DNA of 64,000 bases from Treponema sp. (lineage in GTDB: Bacteria; Spirochaetota; Spirochaetia; Treponematales; Treponemataceae), in the NCBI GenBank assembly GCA_017484285.1, contig JAFUTH010000001.1:1-64000 (forward strand), in the 5' to 3' direction. A program made the position numbers and the translations under genes. The notes under the pieces are model-generated. The model was not told the DNA's origin. It saw nothing but the letters and a program-made list of their open reading frames with translations, and made no database searches. Below, one piece after another: positions 17,423-29,101 of this stretch (positions within the stretch are counted from its first letter, which is position 1; every line of letters starts with the position of its first letter).

Positions 17423-18520
17423 ATGAAAAAATTTGTTCTGTCAGCATGGTTGCTTTTGGCTTTTTCTTCTCTTTTTGCGCAAGGCGTTCCTAAAAAGCCT
17501 GAGTCGAGCGAGTATTCGTGGCGCATTTTGCAAGACGCGCAATTTGCCTTTGATAAGGGCGAATTCTCAAAAGCGATGAATCTCGCCACAAAAGCAAAAG
17601 CGAACCGTGTGGCAGAAAGCGACTATGAGGTCTACATCTTCGACGTCGCGCTCTCTCCGCTTGCCGTGCGCCGTGCCGGTGAGGATTTTGACGCCGTTCT
17701 TGAGGTCTTAAAAGAGCGCGACCAAACCGAAGCAATCTCTCTCATCAACAAATACCTTGAGCGCTATGGAGCCGCCTATTTCCAGTATTCGGTGCACAAA
17801 ATGGAAGACTGGGCGCGCGAAAAGCGCGTGTATCCCGAAGCTGATTTTCTCATCGGAAAAATCTATCGGCTCGAGGGCGAGTTCAAGACGGCGATTGATT
17901 TTTACGAAAAAGCCCGCATGGAAAGCACGTTCCTCGATATTCCCGACCAGCTCTATGAGATTCTCTATGAAATGGCGGATTTGATGTACCACCAAAACGA
18001 GACTGAAAAATACAAGCAGGCGCTTCTTTTGATTCTCAATAACGACAAAAACTATCAGGACGACGTGCTCAGGCGCGCAATGCTCAGAATTATCGACGCA
18101 AACAAGGCTGAGAACGTCGACCGTTTCTTTGATTTGTTCCGCGTGTCGTCTCCCAAAACGCTCGGCGCGCTCTATAACATCAGCGTGATTTTTGAAAAAG
18201 AGGGCGAGGCGGAAAATTCGCTCTTTTCTTCGGCACTCGGCACGGTCGAGTCGTTCAGCCACATTCTCACGTCAATCTCGGGCAGAGACGCAAGCTATGA
18301 ATACACGACGCTCGCGCTCTTCTTGCAGAAAATCGGCGAATACGAGGACATTACCGAGTGGTGCGAGGGAAATCATTTTTGGAACTATCTGATTGATTTT
18401 TGCAAAAAGACAGCCGCGCGCGGAAATGTGCTCTATGCGAATGCGATGCTCACCATTATCGCAGAACATGCACCGGACTCATACTGCCGCGCCGCCGCAA
18501 AGATGAGCATCATTCGCTAG
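17423..18520 (+). CDS. Exported TPR-like protein
   Basis: 365 residues. Signal peptide MKKFVLSAWLLLAFSSLFAQ with cleavage after FAQ. The rest is alpha-helical with tetratricopeptide-like hairpins: AQFAFDKGEFSKAMNLATKA, then EADFLIGKIYRLEGEFKTAI and YEILYEMADLMYHQ. No enzyme motif. It lies 33 bases after ispG on the same strand; the same ispG-TPR pairing is familiar from other treponemes. It probably acts in the periplasm as a scaffold. It ends 12 bases before the stop of the convergent barrel gene. Confidence 0.8.
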   Translation: MKKFVLSAWLLLAFSSLFAQGVPKKPESSEYSWRILQDAQFAFDKGEFSKAMNLATKAKANRVAESDYEVYIFDVALSPLAVRRAGEDFDAVLEVLKERDQTEAISLINKYLERYGAAYFQYSVHKMEDWAREKRVYPEADFLIGKIYRLEGEFKTAIDFYEKARMESTFLDIPDQLYEILYEMADLMYHQNETEKYKQALLLILNNDKNYQDDVLRRAMLRIIDANKAENVDRFFDLFRVSSPKTLGALYNISVIFEKEGEAENSLFSSALGTVESFSHILTSISGRDASYEYTTLALFLQKIGEYEDITEWCEGNHFWNYLIDFCKKTAARGNVLYANAMLTIIAEHAPDSYCRAAAKMSIIR

Positions 18521-18532
18521 CCTTTGAATCAG

Positions 18533-20074
18533 CTAGTAGTGCAAGCCGATTCCCGCATAAATCTCATATTTTTTGACATGCTCGCGCCAGGAGAGGTCGA
18601 TTTTTTCAGGCGCTTTCTTTGCGATGAGCGCTCTTCCGAGGTCTAGCCCCACACTTGCCCGCATGACGATACCTTTCCATCGCTCGGGGAAGACCAAAAT
18701 CTCAAGCCCGCCCGTGTACCAGCCGTCTTTTGACGAAAAAAGCCGCCCGGTGATTTCGTTTTTGGTGAGCGCAATGTCGACAAAGGGCGACGCCTGCATC
18801 TCGAAATTAAATTTCCCCGTCCATGAAAACGTGCGCGAAAACCATGAGTCTTCACCGAAGAGCGTGTCGAGCCACAAATTCCAGTCAGTCGTTACGAGAT
18901 GAATCGGCAGGTCGAGGTTCAAAACGAGCGCAGACGGCGTTTTGAGCGATTTGTGCGTCGAATTGAGATAGAGCTGTTCGTCAAGCACGCCGCGAATCAG
19001 CTCACCGACTTCGCCACGGTTCGATTTTGTGAGAAACGCCGTAAAGCGCGCGTTGATGCCAGCGTAGGCGAATGCTTTAAAGAGCTGTAGTTCTCCGTAT
19101 ACACGCGGCTCAATTTCGTCCTGCATAAAATCATAGCCGACTGAATGCCCCAGTTTTGCCGACACGCCTGAGCGGAAATTCCCGTGCCAGTTGATTCGTG
19201 CCGTTGAGAGCGACTGTCCTGCTGAAATGACTGGGCTTGCAAGGTCGTCGTTTTGTGCGCTGATTCCGTCTTTGTCGTAGCTGATTTTTCCGTCAATGAA
19301 CGGCGTCCAGAGCACGTAGCCCCAGTTTTCAATGTCAAAGAGTTTTACGGGAACGGAGAGCATGACACCGCTCGTAAAATACTGCGTGTCGCCGTACTCA
19401 TCATACTCCAAATCCCGGTTTGCCTGCTCGCTGATGTCGAGCACAAACGAAACGCGAGAGAACGGAAGCTCGAACGTAAAGCCCGTGCCAGTCCAAAACT
19501 CGAGAACGTCGATCCCGCGCGTGTAGTCGAACTCAAAGCTGTTGTTCCATGAGCAGATGAACGGACCTGCTTGAAACGGATAGCGGTAGTCGAATTCTGC
19601 GCCAAACGTAAGATTTTGGTCGCCCGTCTCGATGTCCTCTTTCAGCCCGGCAAAAACGCCGAAATTGAGCGTGTTAATCGTGCCCAAAAAGTTGACGTCC
19701 TTGAGCTTGATTTTAAAAATCAGCCCGGAATTTGAGTCATACTTCGGGTAGGGCAGAATGAGAAGTGATTTTGTGTCCTGTGCGCTGATGTGAAGCGAAA
19801 TCTGCGTGATTTCGTTTTCATCTGTGTCATCTGAGATTTCAATTTCCACTGTGTCAAACGCTCGCGTGTTCATGAGCCGCTGTTGTAAATCGGCGAGATA
19901 CGAGTCTAAGTCTTCCTTGCTTTCAAAGATTTTATCAGTATTGATGGGAACAACGCGTTTTAAATCCTGCTCACGAGTCTTTTCGAGCGTATACGTGACA
20001 TCGGAAATCTGATAGCGTTCGGAAAAAAGAGGGAATGAGAGAAGAAAAAAGACAATTGCGACCTTAGTACGCAC
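18533..20074 (-). CDS. POTRA/barrel outer-membrane protein (Omp85-like, tentative)
   Basis: 513 residues if started at GTG 20074, which has AGGGGA five bases upstream and gives an immediate signal peptide (RTKVAIVFFLLSFPLFS). ATG 20095 is also in frame but has no SD and adds seven residues. Residues ~20-110 look like one POTRA-type domain (YQISDVTYTLEKT, DLQQRLMNTRAFDTVEIEI). From ~115 on, amphipathic strands form a large barrel, ending YEIYAGIGLHY with a terminal tyrosine. It overlaps the sugar transferase gene by 11 bases and is the last gene of the ten-gene phosphonate/glycan operon, so it may place or assemble the product in the outer membrane. Confidence 0.65.
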   Translation of the reverse strand: MRTKVAIVFFLLSFPLFSERYQISDVTYTLEKTREQDLKRVVPINTDKIFESKEDLDSYLADLQQRLMNTRAFDTVEIEISDDTDENEITQISLHISAQDTKSLLILPYPKYDSNSGLIFKIKLKDVNFLGTINTLNFGVFAGLKEDIETGDQNLTFGAEFDYRYPFQAGPFICSWNNSFEFDYTRGIDVLEFWTGTGFTFELPFSRVSFVLDISEQANRDLEYDEYGDTQYFTSGVMLSVPVKLFDIENWGYVLWTPFIDGKISYDKDGISAQNDDLASPVISAGQSLSTARINWHGNFRSGVSAKLGHSVGYDFMQDEIEPRVYGELQLFKAFAYAGINARFTAFLTKSNRGEVGELIRGVLDEQLYLNSTHKSLKTPSALVLNLDLPIHLVTTDWNLWLDTLFGEDSWFSRTFSWTGKFNFEMQASPFVDIALTKNEITGRLFSSKDGWYTGGLEILVFPERWKGIVMRASVGLDLGRALIAKKAPEKIDLSWREHVKKYEIYAGIGLHY

Positions 20075-21488
20075 CTTTTCCCCTGATGACGACATAGACG
20101 GTCTTGATGATAATCCAAATGTCGAGCCAGACAGACCAGTTCTGAATGTAGTAGGAATCGAGCGTGACGCGCTCTTCGTAGCCGGTGTCGCTGCGGCCGG
20201 AAATCTGCCACATGCCGCTTAATCCTGGCTGAACCGAGAGAATGAATTCTGCCTTTGTGCCGTATTTTTTGAGCTCAGGCTCGGTAACGGGGCGCGGACC
20301 GATAAAGCTCATCTCGCCCGTGAGAATATTGAAGAACTGCGGAATCTCGTCGATGCTCGTTTTGCGCAGGATTTTGCCGATTTTGGTGACGCGCGGGTCA
20401 TTCGTGAATTTGCGGTCTTTTTCCCATTCGGCGCGCATTTGGGGATTTTCGGCGAGGATTTTTTCGAGCTGCTTGTCGGCATCGATTACCATTGAGCGGA
20501 ATTTCCAGCATTTGAACTCTTTGCCGTTCTTTCCCGTGCGCTTGTGCCCGTAAAAGACGGGACCGGGGCTTGTTGCCTTGACGATAATTGCGACGACAAT
20601 CGTAAGCGGAATCGTAAGCGGCGAAGAAATGAGGAGCAAAAAAAGGTCGATGAAGCGCTTCCAAAAGAGACTTACGCGCTTGGTGAGGTTGTGCGTTGAC
20701 GAAAAGCCCAAGATACCGCCGAAATCGCGCACATTCGTGGAAATAGTGGAGACATCATTGATGCGCGGCACTTGAATCGTGTAGCGGTAATAGGAATTGA
20801 TGTACGTGGTGTCGCGCGCGTAATCGCAGAGAATCGCGACTTTGATGCCGAATGACTTAACGAGGTCGAATGTTTCTTTTGAGGGCGGATAAACCGGAAT
20901 TCCGAATTTTTCGCTCGGAATGAGCGCGTTGCTGTCGACAATCATGCCTGGCTTGTAGCCCAAATCAGGGCGTTTTAAAAGACGCTCGATGATGACATCA
21001 CCCGACGCACCCGTGACATAGATGACCGCCGGAACGCCGAACCACTTTCGTTTTGAAAAAATAGCGCGGGCAAATTCACGCGCGGTCGGAAGCAAAATGA
21101 GCGCGAACGGCGTTGCCAAAATGAGCGCGACCATGATAGGAATCTTGTCGTCAGCGTCCTCGACCGTGATTGAGAGCGCGATGCCCGCAAACGCAAAGAA
21201 CGAGCAGATTGCGAATTTTTTGACCTCATCAGCCGGCGGATAGACGAGACCTGGATACAAGCCCGCCGCGTAAAACACAGCCAGCATGGGCGGAAGATAC
21301 ACCCAGTAGGTGACGAACGAGCGGAAATTTATCCAGTGATGGTTGATAAGATTGATGATGAAAAACGAAATTCCGATGCAGAGCATGACGACAATTGCAT
21401 CGACAACCATGAGAGCCGCGCCTGAAGTGAATGAACTGGTTCGCCAGAAATTTTTCTTAAAAAACTTTTTATATTCGTCGTTCGTCAT
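20064..21488 (-). CDS. Polyprenyl-phosphate sugar-1-phosphate transferase (WbaP type)
   Basis: 474 residues. N-terminal four membrane segments, a Rossmann-like middle (AVIYVTGASGDVIIERLLK) and the C-terminal catalytic domain of initiating transferases: RFIDLFLLLISSPLTIPL, SPGPVFYGHKRTGKNGK, FRSMVIDAD, SIDEIPQFFNILTGEMSFIG, PRPVTEPE and QPGLSGMWQISGRS. It would load the first sugar phosphate onto undecaprenyl phosphate, starting repeat-unit synthesis. Full length. It is in the operon after three GT4 genes, 13 bases downstream of the previous one. Confidence 0.93.
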   Translation of the reverse strand: MTNDEYKKFFKKNFWRTSSFTSGAALMVVDAIVVMLCIGISFFIINLINHHWINFRSFVTYWVYLPPMLAVFYAAGLYPGLVYPPADEVKKFAICSFFAFAGIALSITVEDADDKIPIMVALILATPFALILLPTAREFARAIFSKRKWFGVPAVIYVTGASGDVIIERLLKRPDLGYKPGMIVDSNALIPSEKFGIPVYPPSKETFDLVKSFGIKVAILCDYARDTTYINSYYRYTIQVPRINDVSTISTNVRDFGGILGFSSTHNLTKRVSLFWKRFIDLFLLLISSPLTIPLTIVVAIIVKATSPGPVFYGHKRTGKNGKEFKCWKFRSMVIDADKQLEKILAENPQMRAEWEKDRKFTNDPRVTKIGKILRKTSIDEIPQFFNILTGEMSFIGPRPVTEPELKKYGTKAEFILSVQPGLSGMWQISGRSDTGYEERVTLDSYYIQNWSVWLDIWIIIKTVYVVIRGKGAY

Positions 21489-21501
21489 AAGATGTTTTAT
21501 T

Positions 21502-22578
21502 TTACTCTCTTTTGCCCATTACTTCAATGATTTTCTCCGCCGACTTTTGGTACGAGTATGTGTTGTGAATGATTGAGCGCTCCTCTTCGGTGAAAGGCGC
21601 GTCGTTGATTGAAAGCAATTTTTCTGCCAAATCAGCAGCGTCGCCTGTTTTAAAGAACGTGACGGGAAAACGTGCATAGATTTCTTTGAAGACGGGAATG
21701 TCGGAGATGAGCGCGCGCGTGCCGACCGTCATCGCCTCAAGCGGGGGAATGCCGAATCCCTCGTACAGCGATGGCTGCACCAACAGGCGCGACTCGGCAT
21801 AGAGATACTTGAGCTCGTCGTTTGAGATGCGCCCCGTGAACTCGACGGAGCCTTCTTGTGCGGACAGTTCCTGCAAGCGGCGCACCGTTTCTTCATCTCC
21901 CGTGCGGAAATTGTCGGCATTTCCGACAATCACGAGCTTTGAGAGAAATGAATCGCTCTTTTTGCGCGCAGTGTCATATGCGTCGAGCAGAATTTGTAAG
22001 CCCTTGTGTTTTTTGATGTTCCCGACGAAGAGAATCTGGTCTTTCTTTTTGGGAAGCTCGCCCTCAAATGAAGCCGAGAGATATTTGGGAGCCGTGTTGT
22101 AGACAACTTCGACCGGCTTTTTGGGGTGAAGATGATGCAAAATCCGCTCTTTAGAAAACTCAGAGACCGTAAAAATGGCGTCGGAATAATTGACAGCCCG
22201 TTTGTAAAAAAGCTTTCGCGCAATCTTTCCGAAAACGCCGGTGAGCCCTTTGACGTCGAGAAAGACGACATCGTGAATCGTCGAAAAAATCGGAATGTCA
22301 ATGCCGCCCGGAATATTGCAGTACGGCGTAAAATAGTAGTCATACTGGGCGATTTTCTCGAGCACATCAAACGGAAAGGCAAAAAGCTCGGTAACACTGA
22401 ACGGCTTGACATCACAATAGCAGAATTCGACGTTCTGCATGCGCACGAAATCAGTGCATTGCTCGTGCGTACCGATGACAAGACATTCGTTTTCTTCGAG
22501 AAAGCAGGGAACAAGCTCCGAGATGAACGAGCCGATTCCGCCCGAGCCAATCATGCGGCAGTCAATCGCGATTCTCAT
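21502..22578 (-). CDS. Glycosyltransferase family 4
   Basis: 358 residues, GT-B fold. The N-terminal domain has GSGGIGSFISEL, the C-terminal nucleotide-sugar domain has ILFVGNIKKHKGLQILLDAY and the E-x7-E catalytic motif in YEGFGIPPLEAMTVG. Cytoplasmic, soluble. Its ATG overlaps the stop of the next gene upstream by four bases (ATGA), indicating coupled translation. Donor and acceptor cannot be told from sequence. Confidence 0.9.
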   Translation of the reverse strand: MRIAIDCRMIGSGGIGSFISELVPCFLEENECLVIGTHEQCTDFVRMQNVEFCYCDVKPFSVTELFAFPFDVLEKIAQYDYYFTPYCNIPGGIDIPIFSTIHDVVFLDVKGLTGVFGKIARKLFYKRAVNYSDAIFTVSEFSKERILHHLHPKKPVEVVYNTAPKYLSASFEGELPKKKDQILFVGNIKKHKGLQILLDAYDTARKKSDSFLSKLVIVGNADNFRTGDEETVRRLQELSAQEGSVEFTGRISNDELKYLYAESRLLVQPSLYEGFGIPPLEAMTVGTRALISDIPVFKEIYARFPVTFFKTGDAADLAEKLLSINDAPFTEEERSIIHNTYSYQKSAEKIIEVMGKRE

Positions 22579-23711
22579 TTGTTGCTCGTTTCCTCATCGA
22601 GTTTGATAAGCGTGTTGTCGATTGCTTCTTTTATTTCGCGGCTGAATCGTTCCTGAGAGAAACGCTTTGCGTGCTGAGAGATGAAATTTGCATCGAACGC
22701 GCCCTGCGACTCAAGCTCCTCAAAGCGATTGATTGCGCGCTCCACGGAGTCAGGAGTTGCGTGGGCGAAGAATGTGCCCGTTTTTCCGTTGATGACCGTC
22801 TCAAGCGCGCCGCCTTTTCCGAACGCAATCACGGGCCGACCGCAGCACTGCGCCTCAACGGGAATGATGCCGAAATCCTCTTCGGCGCAAAAAATGAGCG
22901 CACGGCACCGCTGGAGATAATCGCGCACCTCATCGTCGCGAATCCGCCCCGTGAACGTGATGTTGACATCTTTGTACTTTGAGGCGAGTTTTTTGAGCTC
23001 TTTTTTTTGAGAGCCCGAACCGATGACGACGAGATTTTTTTTGAGGTTTCCGCAGGCTTGAATCGCCAAGTCAATGCGCTTGTACGGCACAAAACGGCTG
23101 AACACGACGAAAAAGTCTTCGGGCGGTTTTCCGTTCGGCTGCAAGTCTCGGACATTTACCGGCGGATAAATCACTTGCGAGTCACGATTCCAGTATTTTT
23201 TGATGCGGCGCGAAATATATGCGGAGTTTGCGATTAAGGTGTCGACGCGCTGGCTTGAGACGTAATCCCACAGACGGATTTTCGGCATCCAGCGGTTCAT
23301 GAAGAATTTCGTGAGACGCCCGCTCTGATTTCGGTAGTCGAAGTATTTGTCCCATGCGTATCTCATGGGCGTGTGAATGTAGGCGACGTGCGGCACGAGC
23401 GGGGGAGTGATGACGCCTTTTGCGCAGCTTGAAGACGAGCAGATGACGAGCTTGTAGTTTGAAAAATCAAACGACTCAAAGGCTTTCGGCATAAACGCGA
23501 GCAGTTTTGTGTATAATTTCGTCGCGAACGGAAGTTTTTGTAAAAAGGAAGTGTGCACGCGCTCGGGCGGGAAAATCTTTCCCATCTTTTTTTTGTCGTA
23601 AACGAGCGTGAAAATATCTGCCTCGGGGTAGATTTTGAGCAGTTCTTCGACAACGCGCTCAGCACCGCCGTAATTGACGAGCCAGTCATGGACAATTGCA
23701 ACTCTTTTCAT
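22575..23711 (-). CDS. Glycosyltransferase family 4, WbaZ-like
   Basis: 378 residues. Starts KRVAIVHDWLVNYGGAERV, the signature of WbaZ-type mannosyl/rhamnosyl transferases, and includes YIHTPMRYAWDKYFDY, which is highly conserved in that subgroup. The C-terminal domain has VVFSRFVPYKRIDLAIQAC and CAEEDFGIIPVEAQCCGRP. A sugar such as mannose or rhamnose is a reasonable donor guess. It overlaps both neighbours by four bases. Confidence 0.9.
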   Translation of the reverse strand: MKRVAIVHDWLVNYGGAERVVEELLKIYPEADIFTLVYDKKKMGKIFPPERVHTSFLQKLPFATKLYTKLLAFMPKAFESFDFSNYKLVICSSSSCAKGVITPPLVPHVAYIHTPMRYAWDKYFDYRNQSGRLTKFFMNRWMPKIRLWDYVSSQRVDTLIANSAYISRRIKKYWNRDSQVIYPPVNVRDLQPNGKPPEDFFVVFSRFVPYKRIDLAIQACGNLKKNLVVIGSGSQKKELKKLASKYKDVNITFTGRIRDDEVRDYLQRCRALIFCAEEDFGIIPVEAQCCGRPVIAFGKGGALETVINGKTGTFFAHATPDSVERAINRFEELESQGAFDANFISQHAKRFSQERFSREIKEAIDNTLIKLDEETSNK

Positions 23712-24793
23712 ACGCCAGCCTCCTTCAACTCATTATACAGCATGTTTGCAGAATTTTGGTAGGTAAATTTGCTTAAAACACACGCAATTTCTTCTTGTGA
23801 AACCGATTTTTCTGCAAGCTCCGAAAGATTGCAGTCCGTGTTGCTAGAATCGATGTACTGGGCGGCGTTTCCGTAGATTTCTGGAAGACTTGCCGACTGG
23901 GCGACGATGATTTTTGCACCTACTGTGAGTGCTTCAAGCGGTGGAATTCCGAATCCTTCGTAGTATGAGGGGAACACGAATGCACGGCAGTGCTTCATGA
24001 GCGATTTGACTTCGCCGTCCGAAACATAGCCGAGAAGAACGACATTTTGAAGCGTGGAAAGCTCATCGAGTTCCTGTGTGTGCATGCCGCCGATGACTTT
24101 TCCTGAGATGGCGAAAGTTTCATCTGCGTGTTTTTTGGCGTATTCCAGAATCCATTTGAGATTTTTTCGTTTTTGAAGGCTTCCGAGCGTAAAGAAAAAG
24201 GGCTTTTCGGCGAGCATCGGGAATTTTTTGAAAATCTCATCGTCTTCTTGAATCGTTTTGAAATGATCCCAACCGTTCGGAATCACAGAAATGCGATTTT
24301 TTTCAACTCCGTACGCTTTTTGAATCTGATTCTTGCTGAATCCTGAGACCGTAAAGATTTTTTTTGCGTGACGGGCGATGTTTTTGTAGTGAAAGCAGCT
24401 GTAAAAACGAATCAGCCTGTCTTTAAAAGAAGTGAAATCGTCGGGGAAATCGTGCGCGTAGATGTCGTGCAGGAAGGCAAAGCCCGTGTTAAAAAAGAGC
24501 GGGGCGGTGTTTGAGAAATTGAGCGGAATTGCTTTTTGCTTTCTGCACATTTTCGGGAAGTAGAACATATCCCATTTTGGGAAACTTGTGAGATAATTCG
24601 CTGGAATCACTTGAATTTTTTTGTATTCGGGAAAGACCGTTGCATTTGATGGCGCAAGGAGCGAGATTTTAAGCGAAGAATCGTTCTTTTCTGCCAAAAT
24701 CTCGTCCAAGCACGCGCAGATTTCAAACGCGAATCGCTCGATTCCAGTGAGATTTCTGCACAAAAAGTTTCCGTTGATGAGAATGTGGGGCAT
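23708..24793 (-). CDS. Glycosyltransferase family 4
   Basis: 361 residues from ATG 24793. The frame is open a further 19 codons (to 24850), but that stretch lies inside the transaminase gene, so the ATG just after that gene's stop (24804) is chosen. Starts PHILINGNFLCRNLTGIERF. The C-terminal half shows FFTLGSLQKRKNLKWILEYA and YEGFGIPPLEALTVGAKIIV with the paired catalytic glutamates. Three GT4 enzymes in a row suggest stepwise assembly of a short oligosaccharide. Confidence 0.9.
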   Translation of the reverse strand: MPHILINGNFLCRNLTGIERFAFEICACLDEILAEKNDSSLKISLLAPSNATVFPEYKKIQVIPANYLTSFPKWDMFYFPKMCRKQKAIPLNFSNTAPLFFNTGFAFLHDIYAHDFPDDFTSFKDRLIRFYSCFHYKNIARHAKKIFTVSGFSKNQIQKAYGVEKNRISVIPNGWDHFKTIQEDDEIFKKFPMLAEKPFFFTLGSLQKRKNLKWILEYAKKHADETFAISGKVIGGMHTQELDELSTLQNVVLLGYVSDGEVKSLMKHCRAFVFPSYYEGFGIPPLEALTVGAKIIVAQSASLPEIYGNAAQYIDSSNTDCNLSELAEKSVSQEEIACVLSKFTYQNSANMLYNELKEAGV

Positions 24794-24803
24794 ACCTGTG
24801 TTT

Positions 24804-27789
<2,986 letters not shown>

Positions 27790-27799
27790 AGTTTCCTCG

Positions 27800-29101
27800 T
27801 TATTTCGTTCCAGGAATGAGTTCCAAGATTTCTTTAATCGGCATACACATATCGTTTACTTCAAGCGAGCGTTCCGCTTCGAGAATCTTTTCGGCGCACT
27901 TGTGCATTGCAGGGTATGAAGAGCGGAGCATGTGGTTCGCGTAGATGATGATGTTCGCGCCCCAGCTAGCGAGTTCCTTTTCGGTGAACTGGTTGTAGGT
28001 GGTCGGAACAAGGACAATCGGGATATTCTTGTATTCCGCGCGGAATTTCTCGCAGAATTCTTTGATGTCCATGCCGCTTTTATCCTTTGAGTGAATCATG
28101 ATGCCGTCCGCGCCCGCTTTGACCGCCGCGAATGCCTTTGTAATCGCCTCGTCAACGCTGTAGCCTGCGATAATTTCTTCGATTCGCGCGATAATCATAA
28201 AGTCTTTTGTGACCTGTGCCTTTTTGCCCGCGCTGATTTTCTCACAGAATTCTTCTTCGGTGGCGAGCACTTGTTTTGCTTCCGTGCCGAAGAGCGAATT
28301 CTTTTTGAGTCCTTTTTTGTCCTCGATGATGACTGCGCTCACGCCGTTTCGTTCAAGCGTTCGCACGGTAAAGACGAAGTGCTCTGGGATTCCGCCTGTG
28401 TCGCCATCGTAGATAATCGGCTTGGTGGTGCATTCAAGAATGTCGGTGAGGCTTTGCATTCTCGTGGTCAAATCGACCGCCTCGATGTCAGGCTTTCCTT
28501 TTGAAGTGGAATCGGTGAGCGAAGAAGACCACATGCCGTCAAACTGATGCACGCCGTCGTCTTTTGTGACCTGTGCGTGTTCTGCGATAAGACCTGAGAT
28601 GCCCGAATGCACTTCAAGAATGCGAACGACGGGCTTTGCCGCAAGAAGTCGGCGCAATGTCGCACGGCGGATGTCTGGCGTTGTGCCGATTGTGCTTGCG
28701 TTCTCATTGAGGGCTGTTGAGTTGATTCCCTTTGTGTACGGGATTTCCACGATTTCGCCGCCCCATTCCTTGACGGTTTCAAAGCATTCTTCGCGGATTT
28801 TTGAAAGATAGTTCGTCTTCCAGTCGTCGCCGTGAATCATAATGTCGGGCTTGTATGTTTTGAGGTTCGGGACATAGCTCCAGTCTTCCTGTGGAACGAC
28901 CTTCGAGACGCCCTTGATATTTTCGACGACCTGTTTTCGCTGCTCGTAGGTGAGGTAGGGAAGCCGTTTGTGACTTACGATTGCACTGTCGGTAAGCAAG
29001 CCAACGGTGAGTTCGCCGAGTTTTGCTCCTTCCGTGATGATGTTGATGATTCCGGGGTGAATGATGTCGCCCGTGATTCCGAGATAGACTGTCTTACTCA
29101 T
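27800..29101 (-). CDS. aepX: Phosphoenolpyruvate mutase with N-terminal cytidylyltransferase-like domain
   Basis: 433 residues. Residues ~145-433 are the PEP mutase: YDGDTGG (231-237), the diagnostic EDKKGLKKNS (260-269), and TYNQFTEKEL. It rearranges PEP to phosphonopyruvate, the committed C-P bond-forming step. Residues 1-~135 look like a glycerol-3-phosphate-cytidylyltransferase fold (LGITGDIIHPGIINI, PDIMIHGDDW), but the family's HxGH is HPGI here (15-18), so the last histidine is missing and activity is doubtful. Such N-terminal extensions are known on PEP mutases in other bacteria. Overlaps the TagF-like gene by four bases (ATGA). Confidence 0.95.
   Translation of the reverse strand: MSKTVYLGITGDIIHPGIINIITEGAKLGELTVGLLTDSAIVSHKRLPYLTYEQRKQVVENIKGVSKVVPQEDWSYVPNLKTYKPDIMIHGDDWKTNYLSKIREECFETVKEWGGEIVEIPYTKGINSTALNENASTIGTTPDIRRATLRRLLAAKPVVRILEVHSGISGLIAEHAQVTKDDGVHQFDGMWSSSLTDSTSKGKPDIEAVDLTTRMQSLTDILECTTKPIIYDGDTGGIPEHFVFTVRTLERNGVSAVIIEDKKGLKKNSLFGTEAKQVLATEEEFCEKISAGKKAQVTKDFMIIARIEEIIAGYSVDEAITKAFAAVKAGADGIMIHSKDKSGMDIKEFCEKFRAEYKNIPIVLVPTTYNQFTEKELASWGANIIIYANHMLRSSYPAMHKCAEKILEAERSLEVNDMCMPIKEILELIPGTK

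Noticed and set aside
17708..18262. 184-codon minus-strand frame opposite the TPR gene
   Set aside because: Antisense shadow with composition typical of a reverse-complemented coding region.
18533..20074. Assignment as BamA or LptD
   Set aside because: Only one POTRA-like domain is visible and there is no LptD N-terminal jelly-roll; left as tentative Omp85-like.
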